Below are positions 17,066 to 25,802 of a stretch of 64,000 bases of DNA, piece after piece. Within the stretch, counting starts at the first letter, position 1. Each line of letters starts with the position of its first letter. This DNA comes from Haloferula rosea (lineage in GTDB: Bacteria > Verrucomicrobiota > Verrucomicrobiia > Verrucomicrobiales > Akkermansiaceae), in assembly GCF_016595525.1 (NCBI RefSeq), contig NZ_JAENII010000014.1, forward strand, positions 62,001 to 126,000, given 5' to 3'. The notes under the pieces are model-generated. The model was not told the DNA's origin and ran no database searches. It saw only the letters and a program-made list of their open reading frames with translations. A program made the translations under genes and the position numbers.

Positions 17066-18310
17066 TCAGAACATCAGGCGGGTCGAAAACCAGCCGGTCA
17101 GACCCGCGTACACCTTCGTATCCCGCGAAGTGAGGCGCTCCCACTCAAGACCGGCGAGGATGGACATCCGCTTCGGACAGACCCACCACACCAGACCACC
17201 GTAGATCGAGTGGTGGAAATCACCCCGCCCGTTGGCGAGGCTGGGAATGCCCTCGTTGGCAGGCAGCCCCGCTTCACGCGCATAGCGGGAAGTCAGGCGC
17301 ACCCCTCGCGGCCCCTCGGATCCCATGATCGTATAGCGCGCCACTGCCTGCAAACGATCCGGAACGATGTCGTATTCCGGTGTGATCGACGCTCCATAGA
17401 AGGCACCGCCGGTCGTCACCGAGGGCCCTTCGTTTTCACCGATCGCCCCACTGATCCTCAGCATCCAGGGACCCTTTTTGAATTTCACCCAAGGGGTGAA
17501 GACCCATTTCCAAGGTGCATAAACCTCATCTCCCCGGCCCACATCCTGGATCCCGCCGCCAAGCGACAAGGCCGCCTCATCAAGGTTCCACGCCTCGGCG
17601 AAATCATGCTTCCATGCTCCCACCACCAAGGTGCCATCCGCCCAATTCCCGAACTCCTCCGAGGCATCGGTCGTATACAGCCCGATCGAGAAGGAGTCCT
17701 TTCCACGGCTCCCCTGCATCCACGCCCCGGTCGTGCCCGTCCCGGCACGGAAGGGCACCAGTTGGGCCGCAAACGACGACCTCTCGACCGTGAGGATCGC
17801 ATTGATCGAAGTATCCATCTCCTCGTTGAGTTCCTTCAGCTTCCGCTTGCCGTAGCTGACCGTCCACGAGTCGAGGAAATCCGTCCCGGTGATCTTCTTC
17901 AGATCCAGATCAGCCCATGCGAGGAACAGACCGAAGTAATCGAATTCCACCCCACCCCCGCTTCTCCCCTCATCGCGGACCATGTTGATATGGGTCAGGA
18001 AACTCAATGCATCGAAGACCTGGGCCTTGGCCGTGATCCGGGCCCGACGCCAATCGGCACCACGTCCATACCAGAAATCCTGCCCCCCCGCCTCACCGTC
18101 GACGAAAGCCGAGTGGAAGTGCGCATAGGCCCCGATCTGGAATCGCTGCACGGTCGCCGCGTCCGGATTGTCGACCAGCACCCCGACATCCGCCGGAATC
18201 GTCAGACACCAGTCGCCCCCTTGGTTCTCTTTTGGCGGAACCACCTCCTCGGCCCGGGCTGGAAGAGAAAGAAGAACCAAGCCAAGCGAAAGGACGCGAT
18301 GAAGTTTCAC
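17066..18310 (-). CDS. OprO/OprP-type outer-membrane porin
   Basis: 414 residues with signal peptide MKLHRVLSLGLVLLSLPARA. The mature protein alternates short amphipathic strands (WRRARITAKAQVF, WTVSYGKRKLKEL, WKWVFTPWVKF, KMSILAGLEWERL) and ends in phenylalanine (STRLMF), the classic outer-membrane barrel end. The arrangement resembles phosphate-selective porins O/P, but the substrate is not known. GTG 18310 was chosen over TTG 18319 because it begins the signal peptide. Confidence 0.8.
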   Translation of the reverse strand: MKLHRVLSLGLVLLSLPARAEEVVPPKENQGGDWCLTIPADVGVLVDNPDAATVQRFQIGAYAHFHSAFVDGEAGGQDFWYGRGADWRRARITAKAQVFDALSFLTHINMVRDEGRSGGGVEFDYFGLFLAWADLDLKKITGTDFLDSWTVSYGKRKLKELNEEMDTSINAILTVERSSFAAQLVPFRAGTGTTGAWMQGSRGKDSFSIGLYTTDASEEFGNWADGTLVVGAWKHDFAEAWNLDEAALSLGGGIQDVGRGDEVYAPWKWVFTPWVKFKKGPWMLRISGAIGENEGPSVTTGGAFYGASITPEYDIVPDRLQAVARYTIMGSEGPRGVRLTSRYAREAGLPANEGIPSLANGRGDFHHSIYGGLVWWVCPKRMSILAGLEWERLTSRDTKVYAGLTGWFSTRLMF

Positions 18311-18353
18311 AAGGGCCAACTACCCCCGGAGCCCGCACAGTGGAAGCGCAAGG

Positions 18354-19163
18354 TCAGATCGCGGCAGTGAATCGCAAGATCTGCCCAAGCTTGTCCGCCT
18401 TTCCTTTCCACGGTACCTGCGGTCTGAGAATCTCCCAGCCCTTCTCTTCGCCGATCTCCGTGAGCCGGGGCGATGGGTTCACCAGAGTCCCCTGCTCACA
18501 GCAGCGCATCATCGGCAAATCCGCCGTGCTGTCCGTGTAGCCGTGACTCCGCGGCCAAACTCCATTCGGTGGGGCTCCGAGCAAGCGACTCAGCCTGACC
18601 ACCTTCTCCTCACCCTTGTGATTCCGCAGATCCGGAAACAAGGGCATCGTATCACCAAACTCGACCTCGGTCCCCAGAGCGATATCGAAGCCCAACACCC
18701 TCCCGACTTCGCGGATGTACAAATCCGGACTCGCCGATGCCAACACGGTCAATTCGCCCGCCTCCTGATGCCGCTTCAAGCGATCTAACAACCCGGGGTA
18801 GCACATGCCGACCAACCTCTGCTCCACGAACTCGCGCGCCCACACCTCGATCTGCGATCGGTGCGCCTTCCACAAGTAGCTCAGGAATACCCGCTTCAGG
18901 CCCTCGTCCCCGAGGATCTTGTAGCAAGGTGCGAAGGCTGCGAAGAGCGGAAGGAAGCTGCGCCGGATCGGCTCCTGCCGGATCACGAAATCCGAGAACA
19001 GCACCTGGGTGTCCCAGGGCACCAGCGTCCCATCGAAATCAAACAGGGCCAGTCCACGACCCAACTTCTCCTGATGCTCCTGCGTCACCGCCTCAGCGTT
19101 CCAGCCCCGTGCCGGATGGTCAACCGAGTAGCCAGCGAACTCGACATCCCCCCGGATTTCCAT
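18354..19163 (-). CDS. HAD-IB family phosphatase (SerB-like)
   Basis: A 269-residue HAD phosphatase of class IB. Motif I is LFDFDGTLVPWDT, motif II lies in LASASPDLY, and the last metal motif is GYTDSTADLPMM. Members act on phosphoserine or on phospholipid/sugar phosphates; the substrate is unclear. Motif I starts at residue ~41, late for the class, so the GTG opening VTQEHQEK may be the true start. It is divergent from the ADP-ribosylglycohydrolase gene, 39 bases away. Confidence 0.88.
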   Translation of the reverse strand: MEIRGDVEFAGYSVDHPARGWNAEAVTQEHQEKLGRGLALFDFDGTLVPWDTQVLFSDFVIRQEPIRRSFLPLFAAFAPCYKILGDEGLKRVFLSYLWKAHRSQIEVWAREFVEQRLVGMCYPGLLDRLKRHQEAGELTVLASASPDLYIREVGRVLGFDIALGTEVEFGDTMPLFPDLRNHKGEEKVVRLSRLLGAPPNGVWPRSHGYTDSTADLPMMRCCEQGTLVNPSPRLTEIGEEKGWEILRPQVPWKGKADKLGQILRFTAAI

Positions 19164-19202
19164 TGGCGATCCCCCGGCTCATGAAAGAGGGTTGAAGCAC
19201 TC

Positions 19203-20102
19203 ATGACCTCACGCGACCTGATTCTTCCCGCCCTCATTGGTGATGCCCTCTCGCTGGGGCCTCATTGGATCTATGATGCCTCGAAGATCGAGCAACTCTA
19301 TCCCGGAGGCATCCTCGACTACGACGACCCGAAATCATCGTACCACCCGGAAAAGAAGGCCGGTGACCAAACCCACTACGGAGATCAGGCACTCGCCCTC
19401 CTCGACTCGCTCACAGCCCACCCCGGGAACTGGGACCAGAGCGCATGGCGCAGCGACTGGGCCGACTGGGCACGACAGACCACCGCCTACAAGGACGGAG
19501 CCACCACCCGGACCCTCGAGAACATCGAAGCGGGTCTCACGACTCCGTCCGACTCCAACGACCTTGCCGGAGCGTCCCGATTCATCGGTCTGTTTGCCCG
19601 CTTCACCGGAGACGCCCTGATCGAGGCCGCACGAGCCCAGACCGCCCTCACCCACGGTGACCCTCAAGTCATTGACTCCGCCGAGTTTTTTGCCCGCGCC
19701 GCCACCGCACTCCTCGCAGGAGCGGGGCTTGGTGAGGCTCTCGACGAAGCCGCCGCCCACCCCTACGACAGCCTCCCCGCGATCGACTGGCTGAATGCCG
19801 GACGTGCCGCCAGCGAGGGGGACCTCGACCAGGAAGCCGGCAAGCTCGGCCTCACCTGCCACGCTCCGGATGCCGTCCCGCTCACCTTGGCCCTCGCCCT
19901 CAAGTTCGAGGACGACCCCGTCGCCGGACTTTCCAGGAATGCCATGCTGGGAGGCGACTCCGCAGCGCGCGGACTCCTGCTTGGCCTGCTTCTGGGGGCA
20001 CGCCACGGGCTCGGGGCCTTTCCGCAGCAGTGGACCGAGCAACTCGCCGCCGCCGGGCGCATCCAATCCCTGCTCCGCGATGCCGATGATCGATTGGCGT
20101 AG
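19203..20102 (+). CDS. ADP-ribosylglycohydrolase family protein
   Basis: 299 residues of the all-helical ARH fold that removes ADP-ribose from proteins or small molecules with two Mg ions. The N-terminal GDALSLGPHWIYD block and THYGDQALALL take the place of the usual metal-binding GDD/TDDT motifs, and a C-terminal LGGDSAARGLLLG corresponds to the second metal site. The metal acids are partly replaced (THYGD, GGDSA), so activity may differ from DraG-type enzymes. A small lipoprotein gene follows. Confidence 0.85.
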   Translation: MTSRDLILPALIGDALSLGPHWIYDASKIEQLYPGGILDYDDPKSSYHPEKKAGDQTHYGDQALALLDSLTAHPGNWDQSAWRSDWADWARQTTAYKDGATTRTLENIEAGLTTPSDSNDLAGASRFIGLFARFTGDALIEAARAQTALTHGDPQVIDSAEFFARAATALLAGAGLGEALDEAAAHPYDSLPAIDWLNAGRAASEGDLDQEAGKLGLTCHAPDAVPLTLALALKFEDDPVAGLSRNAMLGGDSAARGLLLGLLLGARHGLGAFPQQWTEQLAAAGRIQSLLRDADDRLA

Positions 20103-20144
20103 GAGATCCTTGCTGAATCGACAGCCGATTTGCCAGTTTCACCC

Positions 20145-20309
20145 ATGAGAATTTCATTCCGACTCACGTCCATCCTCATCCTCGCGAGCTCGCTGCTCTC
20201 CAGCTGCCTGGTCAAACGCACGGTTACCACCGGCGGCCAAGAGGTTGAGAGTGGCTACGCGATCAAGCGCCCGATCAAGGAGGCCATCGACAATTCCAAG
20301 AAGCGCTGA
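20145..20309 (+). CDS. Small lipoprotein
   Basis: 54 residues. A basic N-terminus (MRISFR), a hydrophobic core, and the lipobox LLSSC at residues 17-21, followed by a short basic tail (VKRTVTTGG ... NSKKR). I recognise no family. The clean lipobox supports a real gene between the ADP-ribosylglycohydrolase gene and the next secreted protein. It is probably anchored to a membrane facing the periplasm. Confidence 0.7.
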   Translation: MRISFRLTSILILASSLLSSCLVKRTVTTGGQEVESGYAIKRPIKEAIDNSKKR

Positions 20310-20385
20310 AGAACCAAACTGCCGCCTCCATGTAACCTTGCCGGTCACCAAAGGCGTAAAGAGCAGTAGAGCCATCCAAACCACC

Positions 20386-20955
20386 ATGAAAACCATCCTC
20401 CTCACTCTCCTCCTCGCCCTTCCGTTTGCAGCCGCCCAGGACAAGAAGGACCCCTTCGAAGCGGGCATCCGTGAAACGTGGGAACTCTACAAGCAGGGCA
20501 AGGAAGCCGAAGTCACCGAGAAACTTCGCGAGCTACTCAAGATGATGGAGGAGAAGAGCACCGAGAAGGTGGTCGAAGTCCTGCCCGACCAGATCGACTA
20601 CTGGAAAGGTGGCGAACTGACGCGCGAGGACCTCGCCGTCATGGGCGGCGGCACGTCGCTCTCCCGCGTCTATGCCACCGGCAAGCGCAAGGTCGAGATC
20701 AAGGTCATCAAGGACTCCCCACTGATGCAGAAGCTCGCCCCCCTCATCGCCAATCCCCAGCTGCTCGCCCTCGGCAACCGGGAAACCCACAAGATTTCCG
20801 GCAAGACCGCGGTGATGGATGGAGACAAAAAACTCCAGATGATCCTCAGCGACCGGATCTATCTGGAAGCCAATGCCATCGGCGAGGCGACCGAGAAGGA
20901 TCTCGTCGCCATCGTCCGGGAACTGGACCTGAAGGCCCTGTCGAAGATCGACTGA
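20386..20955 (+). CDS. Secreted hypothetical protein
   Basis: 189 residues with signal peptide MKTILLTLLLALPFAAAQ. The mature part has a charged helical section (residues 25-75, with EVTEKLRELLKMMEE) and a beta-rich second half (RKVEIKVIKD, KTAVMDGDKKLQMILSD). I see no catalytic motif or known family. The upstream frame to 20245 overlaps the small lipoprotein and was rejected. It is convergent with the KGSA dehydrogenase gene, 2 bases apart. Confidence 0.75.
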   Translation: MKTILLTLLLALPFAAAQDKKDPFEAGIRETWELYKQGKEAEVTEKLRELLKMMEEKSTEKVVEVLPDQIDYWKGGELTREDLAVMGGGTSLSRVYATGKRKVEIKVIKDSPLMQKLAPLIANPQLLALGNRETHKISGKTAVMDGDKKLQMILSDRIYLEANAIGEATEKDLVAIVRELDLKALSKID

Positions 20956-20957
20956 TT

Positions 20958-22535
20958 TCAGCGGGCGAACTCGCCGTCCACCATGCGCTGGATTCCCAGC
21001 GGATTGCCGTCGCGCAGCTCCTCGGGGAGCGCCGCCGCGGGGAATCCCTGCCAGGCCACAGGCCGGCAGAACCGATGGATCGCCATGGTTCCGACGGAAG
21101 TACTACGCCCATCCGAAGTCGACGGGAACGGCCCTCCGTGAACCATCGACGGGCACACCTCGACACCGGTCGGGAAGCCGTTGAAGATCAGGCGTCCGGC
21201 CCGACGTTCCAACGCCCCGATCAGGCCGGGACGCTCGGCGATTTCCTCTTCGGTCCCATGCACGGTGGCCGTCAGCTGACCTTCCAACTCCGGAATGGTC
21301 GCCTCGATCTCATCCATTGACCCACGAACGATCAGGGTGCCGGGACCGAACATCTCCCCATGCAACCGGGCTTCCTCGAGGAAGCGTCGGACATTGACTG
21401 AGAAGACCACCGGAACCGCCCGCTCCTCGACCTGCTTGGTGAACGCGTGCGCGACGGTTTCCACCCCCTCGGTCTCGCCGAAGGATTCCGTCGCGTCCTT
21501 GAAAGCCTGGCAAATTCCCGAATTCAGCATCACCGCGGACGGTGCGACTTCGATCAACTCCTTCAACTTCGCCAGGAAGGCCTCACCATGCCCGTCGGGC
21601 AGGAAAACCAAACCGGGATTCGTGCAGAATTGTCCTGCTCCCAGAGTCAGGGATCCGAACAAGCCCTCCGCCAGTGCCTCGCCACGAGCATCGACCGCCT
21701 TCGGCATGAGCACGACGGGATTCACCGAGCTCATCTCCGCGTAAACCGGGATCGGTTGCGGCCGATTGGCCGCGGCATCCATCAAGGCGAGCCCCCCACT
21801 TCGGGAGCCCGTGAATCCCACCGCCTGCACCACCGGGTGCTTGACCAGCGACATCCCCACGTCGCGACCCGAGCCGTAGAGCAGCGAGAAGACGCCCTCG
21901 GGCATGTCGGTGGCCTGGGCAGCACGAACCACGCAGTCTCCCACGATTTCAGCGATGCCCGGATGCGACGAGTGAGCCTTCACCAGCACCGGACATCCCG
22001 CTGCCAGAGCCGCAGCCGTATCCCCGCCCGCCACGGAGAAGGCCAAGGGAAAGTTGCTGGCGCAGAACACCGCTACCGGCCCCAGCGGGCGCTGCATGGA
22101 TCGCAAGTCGGGCTTCGGCAACGGAGCGCGGTCCGGCTGGGCATGCTCGATGCGTGCGTCCACCCACGATCCCTCTTCGATCAAATCGGCGAACATCCTC
22201 AGCTGGCCGGTCGTCCGAGCCGTCTCGCCCCTCATGCGGGCTTCAGGGAGACCGGTTTCCAACGGTCCCCGCTCGGCAATCTGATCCACCGCCGATTCGA
22301 TCTCAGCCGCGATCGCCCGCAGGAAGCCCGCCCTCTTTTTACCCGACATGGATGAGAACACCGGGAAGGCTCGCTCGGCGAGAAGAACGGCCTGCTCGAC
22401 CTCCGACTCGCTGGGAGCATGGAACTCAGGATCGAGTTTCTGACCGCTGGCTGGATTCACGGCGGAACTGGTGGACCCACCGCCCCCGCTTCGTGAATAG
22501 CCGATGATGGATTTGCCTTGGATGGTGTAGCTCAT
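20958..22535 (-). CDS. 2-oxoglutarate semialdehyde (2,5-dioxovalerate) dehydrogenase
   Basis: 525 residues of the aldehyde dehydrogenase superfamily, with features of the KGSADH branch: ASNFPLAFSVAGGDTAAALAAG for cofactor binding, GFTGSRSGG, AEMSSVNPV and the catalytic Cys in GAGQFCTNPGL. It oxidises 2-oxoglutarate semialdehyde to 2-oxoglutarate, the last step in hydroxyproline and pentose/hexarate catabolism. The adjacent hydroxyproline-epimerase-type gene points to the hydroxyproline route. The same-strand epimerase gene lies 100 bases upstream. Confidence 0.92.
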   Translation of the reverse strand: MSYTIQGKSIIGYSRSGGGGSTSSAVNPASGQKLDPEFHAPSESEVEQAVLLAERAFPVFSSMSGKKRAGFLRAIAAEIESAVDQIAERGPLETGLPEARMRGETARTTGQLRMFADLIEEGSWVDARIEHAQPDRAPLPKPDLRSMQRPLGPVAVFCASNFPLAFSVAGGDTAAALAAGCPVLVKAHSSHPGIAEIVGDCVVRAAQATDMPEGVFSLLYGSGRDVGMSLVKHPVVQAVGFTGSRSGGLALMDAAANRPQPIPVYAEMSSVNPVVLMPKAVDARGEALAEGLFGSLTLGAGQFCTNPGLVFLPDGHGEAFLAKLKELIEVAPSAVMLNSGICQAFKDATESFGETEGVETVAHAFTKQVEERAVPVVFSVNVRRFLEEARLHGEMFGPGTLIVRGSMDEIEATIPELEGQLTATVHGTEEEIAERPGLIGALERRAGRLIFNGFPTGVEVCPSMVHGGPFPSTSDGRSTSVGTMAIHRFCRPVAWQGFPAAALPEELRDGNPLGIQRMVDGEFAR

Positions 22536-22636
22536 GAGATTGGGAGAATTGGTGGTTTCAGTTTGAGAAAAGAACGAATCTGGATGGTTTGCACCCGAAA
22601 AATGTGTCGGCCTCGCGACCGGGATGCCGATGGGCT

Positions 22637-23581
22637 TCAGATACTAGGAATCCCGTATCGAAAGGGATCGTCGTCATGGAATTCATAGGCCGACTCACCG
22701 GTCACCCAGGCGCGCCCACTGACCAGAGGCAGGACCTTCCCCTCGCCGAGGTCCCGCACCCGCCCCTCGAAGACGGTATCGAGGATGCCTGCCTGTCTCC
22801 ACAAGTCACCCGCCGACAGTTTCCCGTCCGCATGAAGGCAAGCCAGCTTGGCGCTCGTCCCGGTCCCACACGGAGACCGGTCATAGGCACTGCCCGGACA
22901 CAGCACGAAATTCCGGCTATCCGAGGTCGCCTGATCCGTCGGCGGCCCGAACACCTCGATGTGATCGATCTCCCCGCCATCCGCACCGCGGATCTCCGCC
23001 GCCTCCAGTGCCGCCCGCACCGAGCGCCCGAAACGGGTCAGCTCCTCAAGATTTTCCGGAACCACCGACGGCCCCTGCCCATCGATCAGGAAAAACCAGT
23101 TCCCGCCCCACGCGATGTCCCCCGTGACCTCGCCCCAGCCATCGACGTGAATGGCAACGGATGCCTCCGCCCGATAGCTCGGCACATTTTCAACCGTCAC
23201 CCGCCCGCCTTCACCGACTTCCGCCGTGACGACCCCCACCGGCGTCTCGATCCCGTGCGTCCCGGCGCCGATTCGGCCCATGTGCACCAGCGTCGCGACC
23301 AGGCCGATCGTTCCGTGAATGCACATGTTCAGCGTGCCCACGTTATTGAAGAAAATCACGCCGCACTCACACGACTCCAGGTCCGACTCACAAAGCAACG
23401 CCCCGACCATGGCGTCATGACCCCGGGGCTCGTTGCACACCGAGCTGCGTACCCAGTCATACTCTTTCCGGAATCTCACGGCTCGCTCCGCGACCGTTCC
23501 CGGGCCGAGATCAATCGGACCCTCAACCACGACTCGGGTGGGCTCTCCTTCGGTATGGGAATCGATCACTGCTAGCTTCAT
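22637..23581 (-). CDS. 4-hydroxyproline 2-epimerase / proline racemase family
   Basis: 314 residues of the proline racemase superfamily. Both catalytic cysteines are present: MCIHGTIG (residue ~86) and SPCGTGTSAK (residue ~236), so it should be an epimerase or racemase rather than a dehydratase. The first motif has Ile where MCGHG is the common form. The family interconverts trans-4-hydroxy-L-proline and cis-4-hydroxy-D-proline. The neighbouring KGSADH, FAD dehydrogenase and AraC regulator support hydroxyproline use. It is divergent from the regulator gene. Confidence 0.92.
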   Translation of the reverse strand: MKLAVIDSHTEGEPTRVVVEGPIDLGPGTVAERAVRFRKEYDWVRSSVCNEPRGHDAMVGALLCESDLESCECGVIFFNNVGTLNMCIHGTIGLVATLVHMGRIGAGTHGIETPVGVVTAEVGEGGRVTVENVPSYRAEASVAIHVDGWGEVTGDIAWGGNWFFLIDGQGPSVVPENLEELTRFGRSVRAALEAAEIRGADGGEIDHIEVFGPPTDQATSDSRNFVLCPGSAYDRSPCGTGTSAKLACLHADGKLSAGDLWRQAGILDTVFEGRVRDLGEGKVLPLVSGRAWVTGESAYEFHDDDPFRYGIPSI

Positions 23582-23601
23582 GCGACTCCCATGAAGATAA
23601 C

Positions 23602-23660
23602 CTTCACGGTCTTGGGGAAATCGCTAGCGGCAGCCGCCGAATCTGTCTAGGAACGTGAAG
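23602..23660. promoter_or_regulatory. Possible regulator half-sites between epimerase and AraC genes
   Basis: Two inverted 7-base arms, CTTCACG (23602-23608) and CGTGAAG (23654-23660), lie 45 bases apart in the 89-base divergent intergenic region. The layout suits an operator for the adjacent PAS-AraC regulator, but the arms are short and could be chance. Confidence 0.35.
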
Positions 23661-23670
23661 TCAACGCGCC

Positions 23671-24429
23671 ATGCAACTTCACCAAGCCGCTGCCCTGTTC
23701 CGCAAACAATTCGGTGAGTCAATCGACGGCCTCCTGCCGATTGCCGACCTGTTTGATAACGTCCCGGACATCCTCGTCTTCGTGAAAGACCGCAGTTTCC
23801 GCTACGTCGCCGTCAGTGCGAGCTTCGCCTCACGCTGTGGTCTGGCCGACAAGCTTTCCGCCATCGGCCACACCGCCCGCGAGCTCTACCCCGAGCCCCT
23901 CGCCGAGGCATTCATCGAGCAGGACCGGGAAATCCTCCTCACCGGTGTGGGTTTCCACGACCGCCTCGAACTCCACCTGTATCCCGGTGGGCGCAGCGGC
24001 TGGTGCGTCACATGCAAGGAGCCCATCCGCGGAAAGGACGGGACCGTGATCGGCATCTGCGGCATGTCCCGGGATCTCCACGCCGTCAGCGACAAGGACA
24101 AGAACTACGAGGCACTGTCGAAAACCGTCGACTACATCCACCGTCACTTCGACGAACCCCTGCGACTTCCCCAGCTTGCCGAAATGGCTGGCCTTTCGGT
24201 CTATCAGTTCGACCAGCGCATTCGCGCCCTTTTCCACGTCACCGCCGGGCAGTATCTGGTCAAGGTGCGCATCGATTCCGCCTGCGAACTGCTCGCCAGC
24301 ACAAAAGATGCCATTGCCCAGATCGCCTTGAGCTGCGGCTACTCCGATCAATCGGCGTTTTCCAGGCAGTTCAAGCAGGCCGTCGGCGTCAGCCCGCTGG
24401 CCTACCGGAAGAAGATGGAAGCCAGCTGA
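23671..24429 (+). CDS. PAS-domain AraC-family transcriptional regulator
   Basis: 252 residues. An N-terminal PAS-type sensor (about residues 25-135, DNVPDILVFVKDRSFRYVAVS with a PAC-like end GICGMSRDL) is joined to a C-terminal AraC DNA-binding domain (residues 150-250) with two helix-turn-helix units: LPQLAEMAGLSVYQF and IAQIALSCGYSDQSAFSRQFK. The divergent placement before the epimerase suggests it controls the hydroxyproline cluster, sensing a metabolite or cofactor through PAS. It is convergent with the dehydrogenase gene, 5 bases apart. Confidence 0.92.
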   Translation: MQLHQAAALFRKQFGESIDGLLPIADLFDNVPDILVFVKDRSFRYVAVSASFASRCGLADKLSAIGHTARELYPEPLAEAFIEQDREILLTGVGFHDRLELHLYPGGRSGWCVTCKEPIRGKDGTVIGICGMSRDLHAVSDKDKNYEALSKTVDYIHRHFDEPLRLPQLAEMAGLSVYQFDQRIRALFHVTAGQYLVKVRIDSACELLASTKDAIAQIALSCGYSDQSAFSRQFKQAVGVSPLAYRKKMEAS

Positions 24430-24434
24430 GAAGC

Positions 24435-25709
24435 TCACCCGAACCGACCGACCGCCAGATCCCCGATCGGAGTGAACGGCTTGCGACCCGTCAGCAGATC
24501 CGCCATCAAGCGACCCGTGACCGGCCCGAGGCTGAGGCCCATCATGGCGTGGCCGGTCGCCGCGTAGAGGTTCTCCATCCCATCCACCGCACCCAGATAC
24601 GGCATCCCGTCCGGCGAGACCGGCCTCAGCCCGGCCCACGGCTCGACGCCATCGAAATCCTCCTCGGAGAAGCGTGGGAAATAGCGGGAGATCGACTTGA
24701 TGATCCCGTGCACGCGTTGGCGGTTGATCGACAACCGGTCGCCACCCACTTCCATCGTGCCTGCGAACCTCAACGACTTACCCATCGGCGTGATGGCCAC
24801 TTTGGCTTCGGCGAAAATCGAGCAGAGCCGGGGCAGTTCAACGGGGTCGTTCAAGGTCAGCGAATACCCCTTGCCCGCCTGTAGCGGGAGCTTCAGTCCG
24901 ACCTGGCGCAGCAGGCCCGCGGTCCACACTCCACCGGCAACCACGAAGCGCCCTCCCTCAAACGCCCGCTCACCCGACCGCACAGCCATCACTCGTCCAC
25001 CGGACGACACGACCTCATCCACCGGCACCCCATATTCGATCCGCCCTCCGAGTTCAACCACCCGCTCACGCAGCCGCCCCATGAAACGGGACGGATCCAG
25101 ATGGCAATCCTGCCGGTAGTGCACCGCTCCCTCGACCCGCATGGTCACATCGGGATCCATGGCCGCCGCCCCCGCGGCATCCAGCACCTCTGCCCGCACC
25201 CCGATCTCCTCAGCCTCCTGCGCCACCTCCGCTTCGGCCTCAAGCCCCTTGGCGGAATCACAAAGCATCAACAGACCTTTCTCGCACCAACCGAAATCAT
25301 CCTCGCTCGCCAGCTCGGCAAAAAGCCGCCGACTTTCGAGGTTCAGATCCCGCAGCAAGCCGCGCGAGGCCGCGACGTGAGCGGGAGTCGACTTGCGGTA
25401 AAAGAGCCAGCCCCACCGCATCAGATCCAGACTCAAGCGAGGTTTGACATAAAACGGACTCTCCGGATCGAGCATCCAGCGTAGCCCCTTCGCAATCATG
25501 CCCGGAGCTGCCAGCGGGATGAAATGGCTCGGCACCACCATGCCCGCATTCCCCACCGAGCAACTGTCCCCGCCCTCGGGCTCCCTTTCCAGCACCGTCA
25601 CTTCCAGCCCGGCCCGCAGCGCGTAATACGCCGTGGCCAGTCCAATGACGCCCCCGCCGACGACGACCACCCGATTTCGCGCTTCCTGCATCACGAATAA
25701 ACTACTCAT
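24435..25709 (-). CDS. FAD-dependent D-amino acid / D-hydroxyproline dehydrogenase
   Basis: 424 residues of the DadA-like glycine/D-amino acid oxidase family. The FAD motif VVVGGGVIGLATAYY is near the N-terminus and an ERxxxGG-like EREPEGGDSCSVGNAG follows; the C-terminal GLRPVSPDGMPYLG and GHAMMGLSLGP are typical. It probably oxidises cis-4-hydroxy-D-proline to the pyrroline carboxylate and passes electrons to the membrane chain. The start may be ATG 25709 or ATG 25691. It closes the catabolic cluster on the right. Confidence 0.9.
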   Translation of the reverse strand: MSSLFVMQEARNRVVVVGGGVIGLATAYYALRAGLEVTVLEREPEGGDSCSVGNAGMVVPSHFIPLAAPGMIAKGLRWMLDPESPFYVKPRLSLDLMRWGWLFYRKSTPAHVAASRGLLRDLNLESRRLFAELASEDDFGWCEKGLLMLCDSAKGLEAEAEVAQEAEEIGVRAEVLDAAGAAAMDPDVTMRVEGAVHYRQDCHLDPSRFMGRLRERVVELGGRIEYGVPVDEVVSSGGRVMAVRSGERAFEGGRFVVAGGVWTAGLLRQVGLKLPLQAGKGYSLTLNDPVELPRLCSIFAEAKVAITPMGKSLRFAGTMEVGGDRLSINRQRVHGIIKSISRYFPRFSEEDFDGVEPWAGLRPVSPDGMPYLGAVDGMENLYAATGHAMMGLSLGPVTGRLMADLLTGRKPFTPIGDLAVGRFG

Positions 25710-25802
25710 GCGGTCTTGCGAATCTGCTCAGAAATCCCTCACCAATGAGTCGCAATCGCCGGGACTCGACAGGGGCACATCCCGGGTACATCTTGGCGGC
25801 AG

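Noticed and set aside
22589-23575. A 328-residue plus-strand frame opposite the epimerase gene
   Set aside because: The epimerase has both catalytic cysteines; the plus frame is R/P/H-rich shadow.
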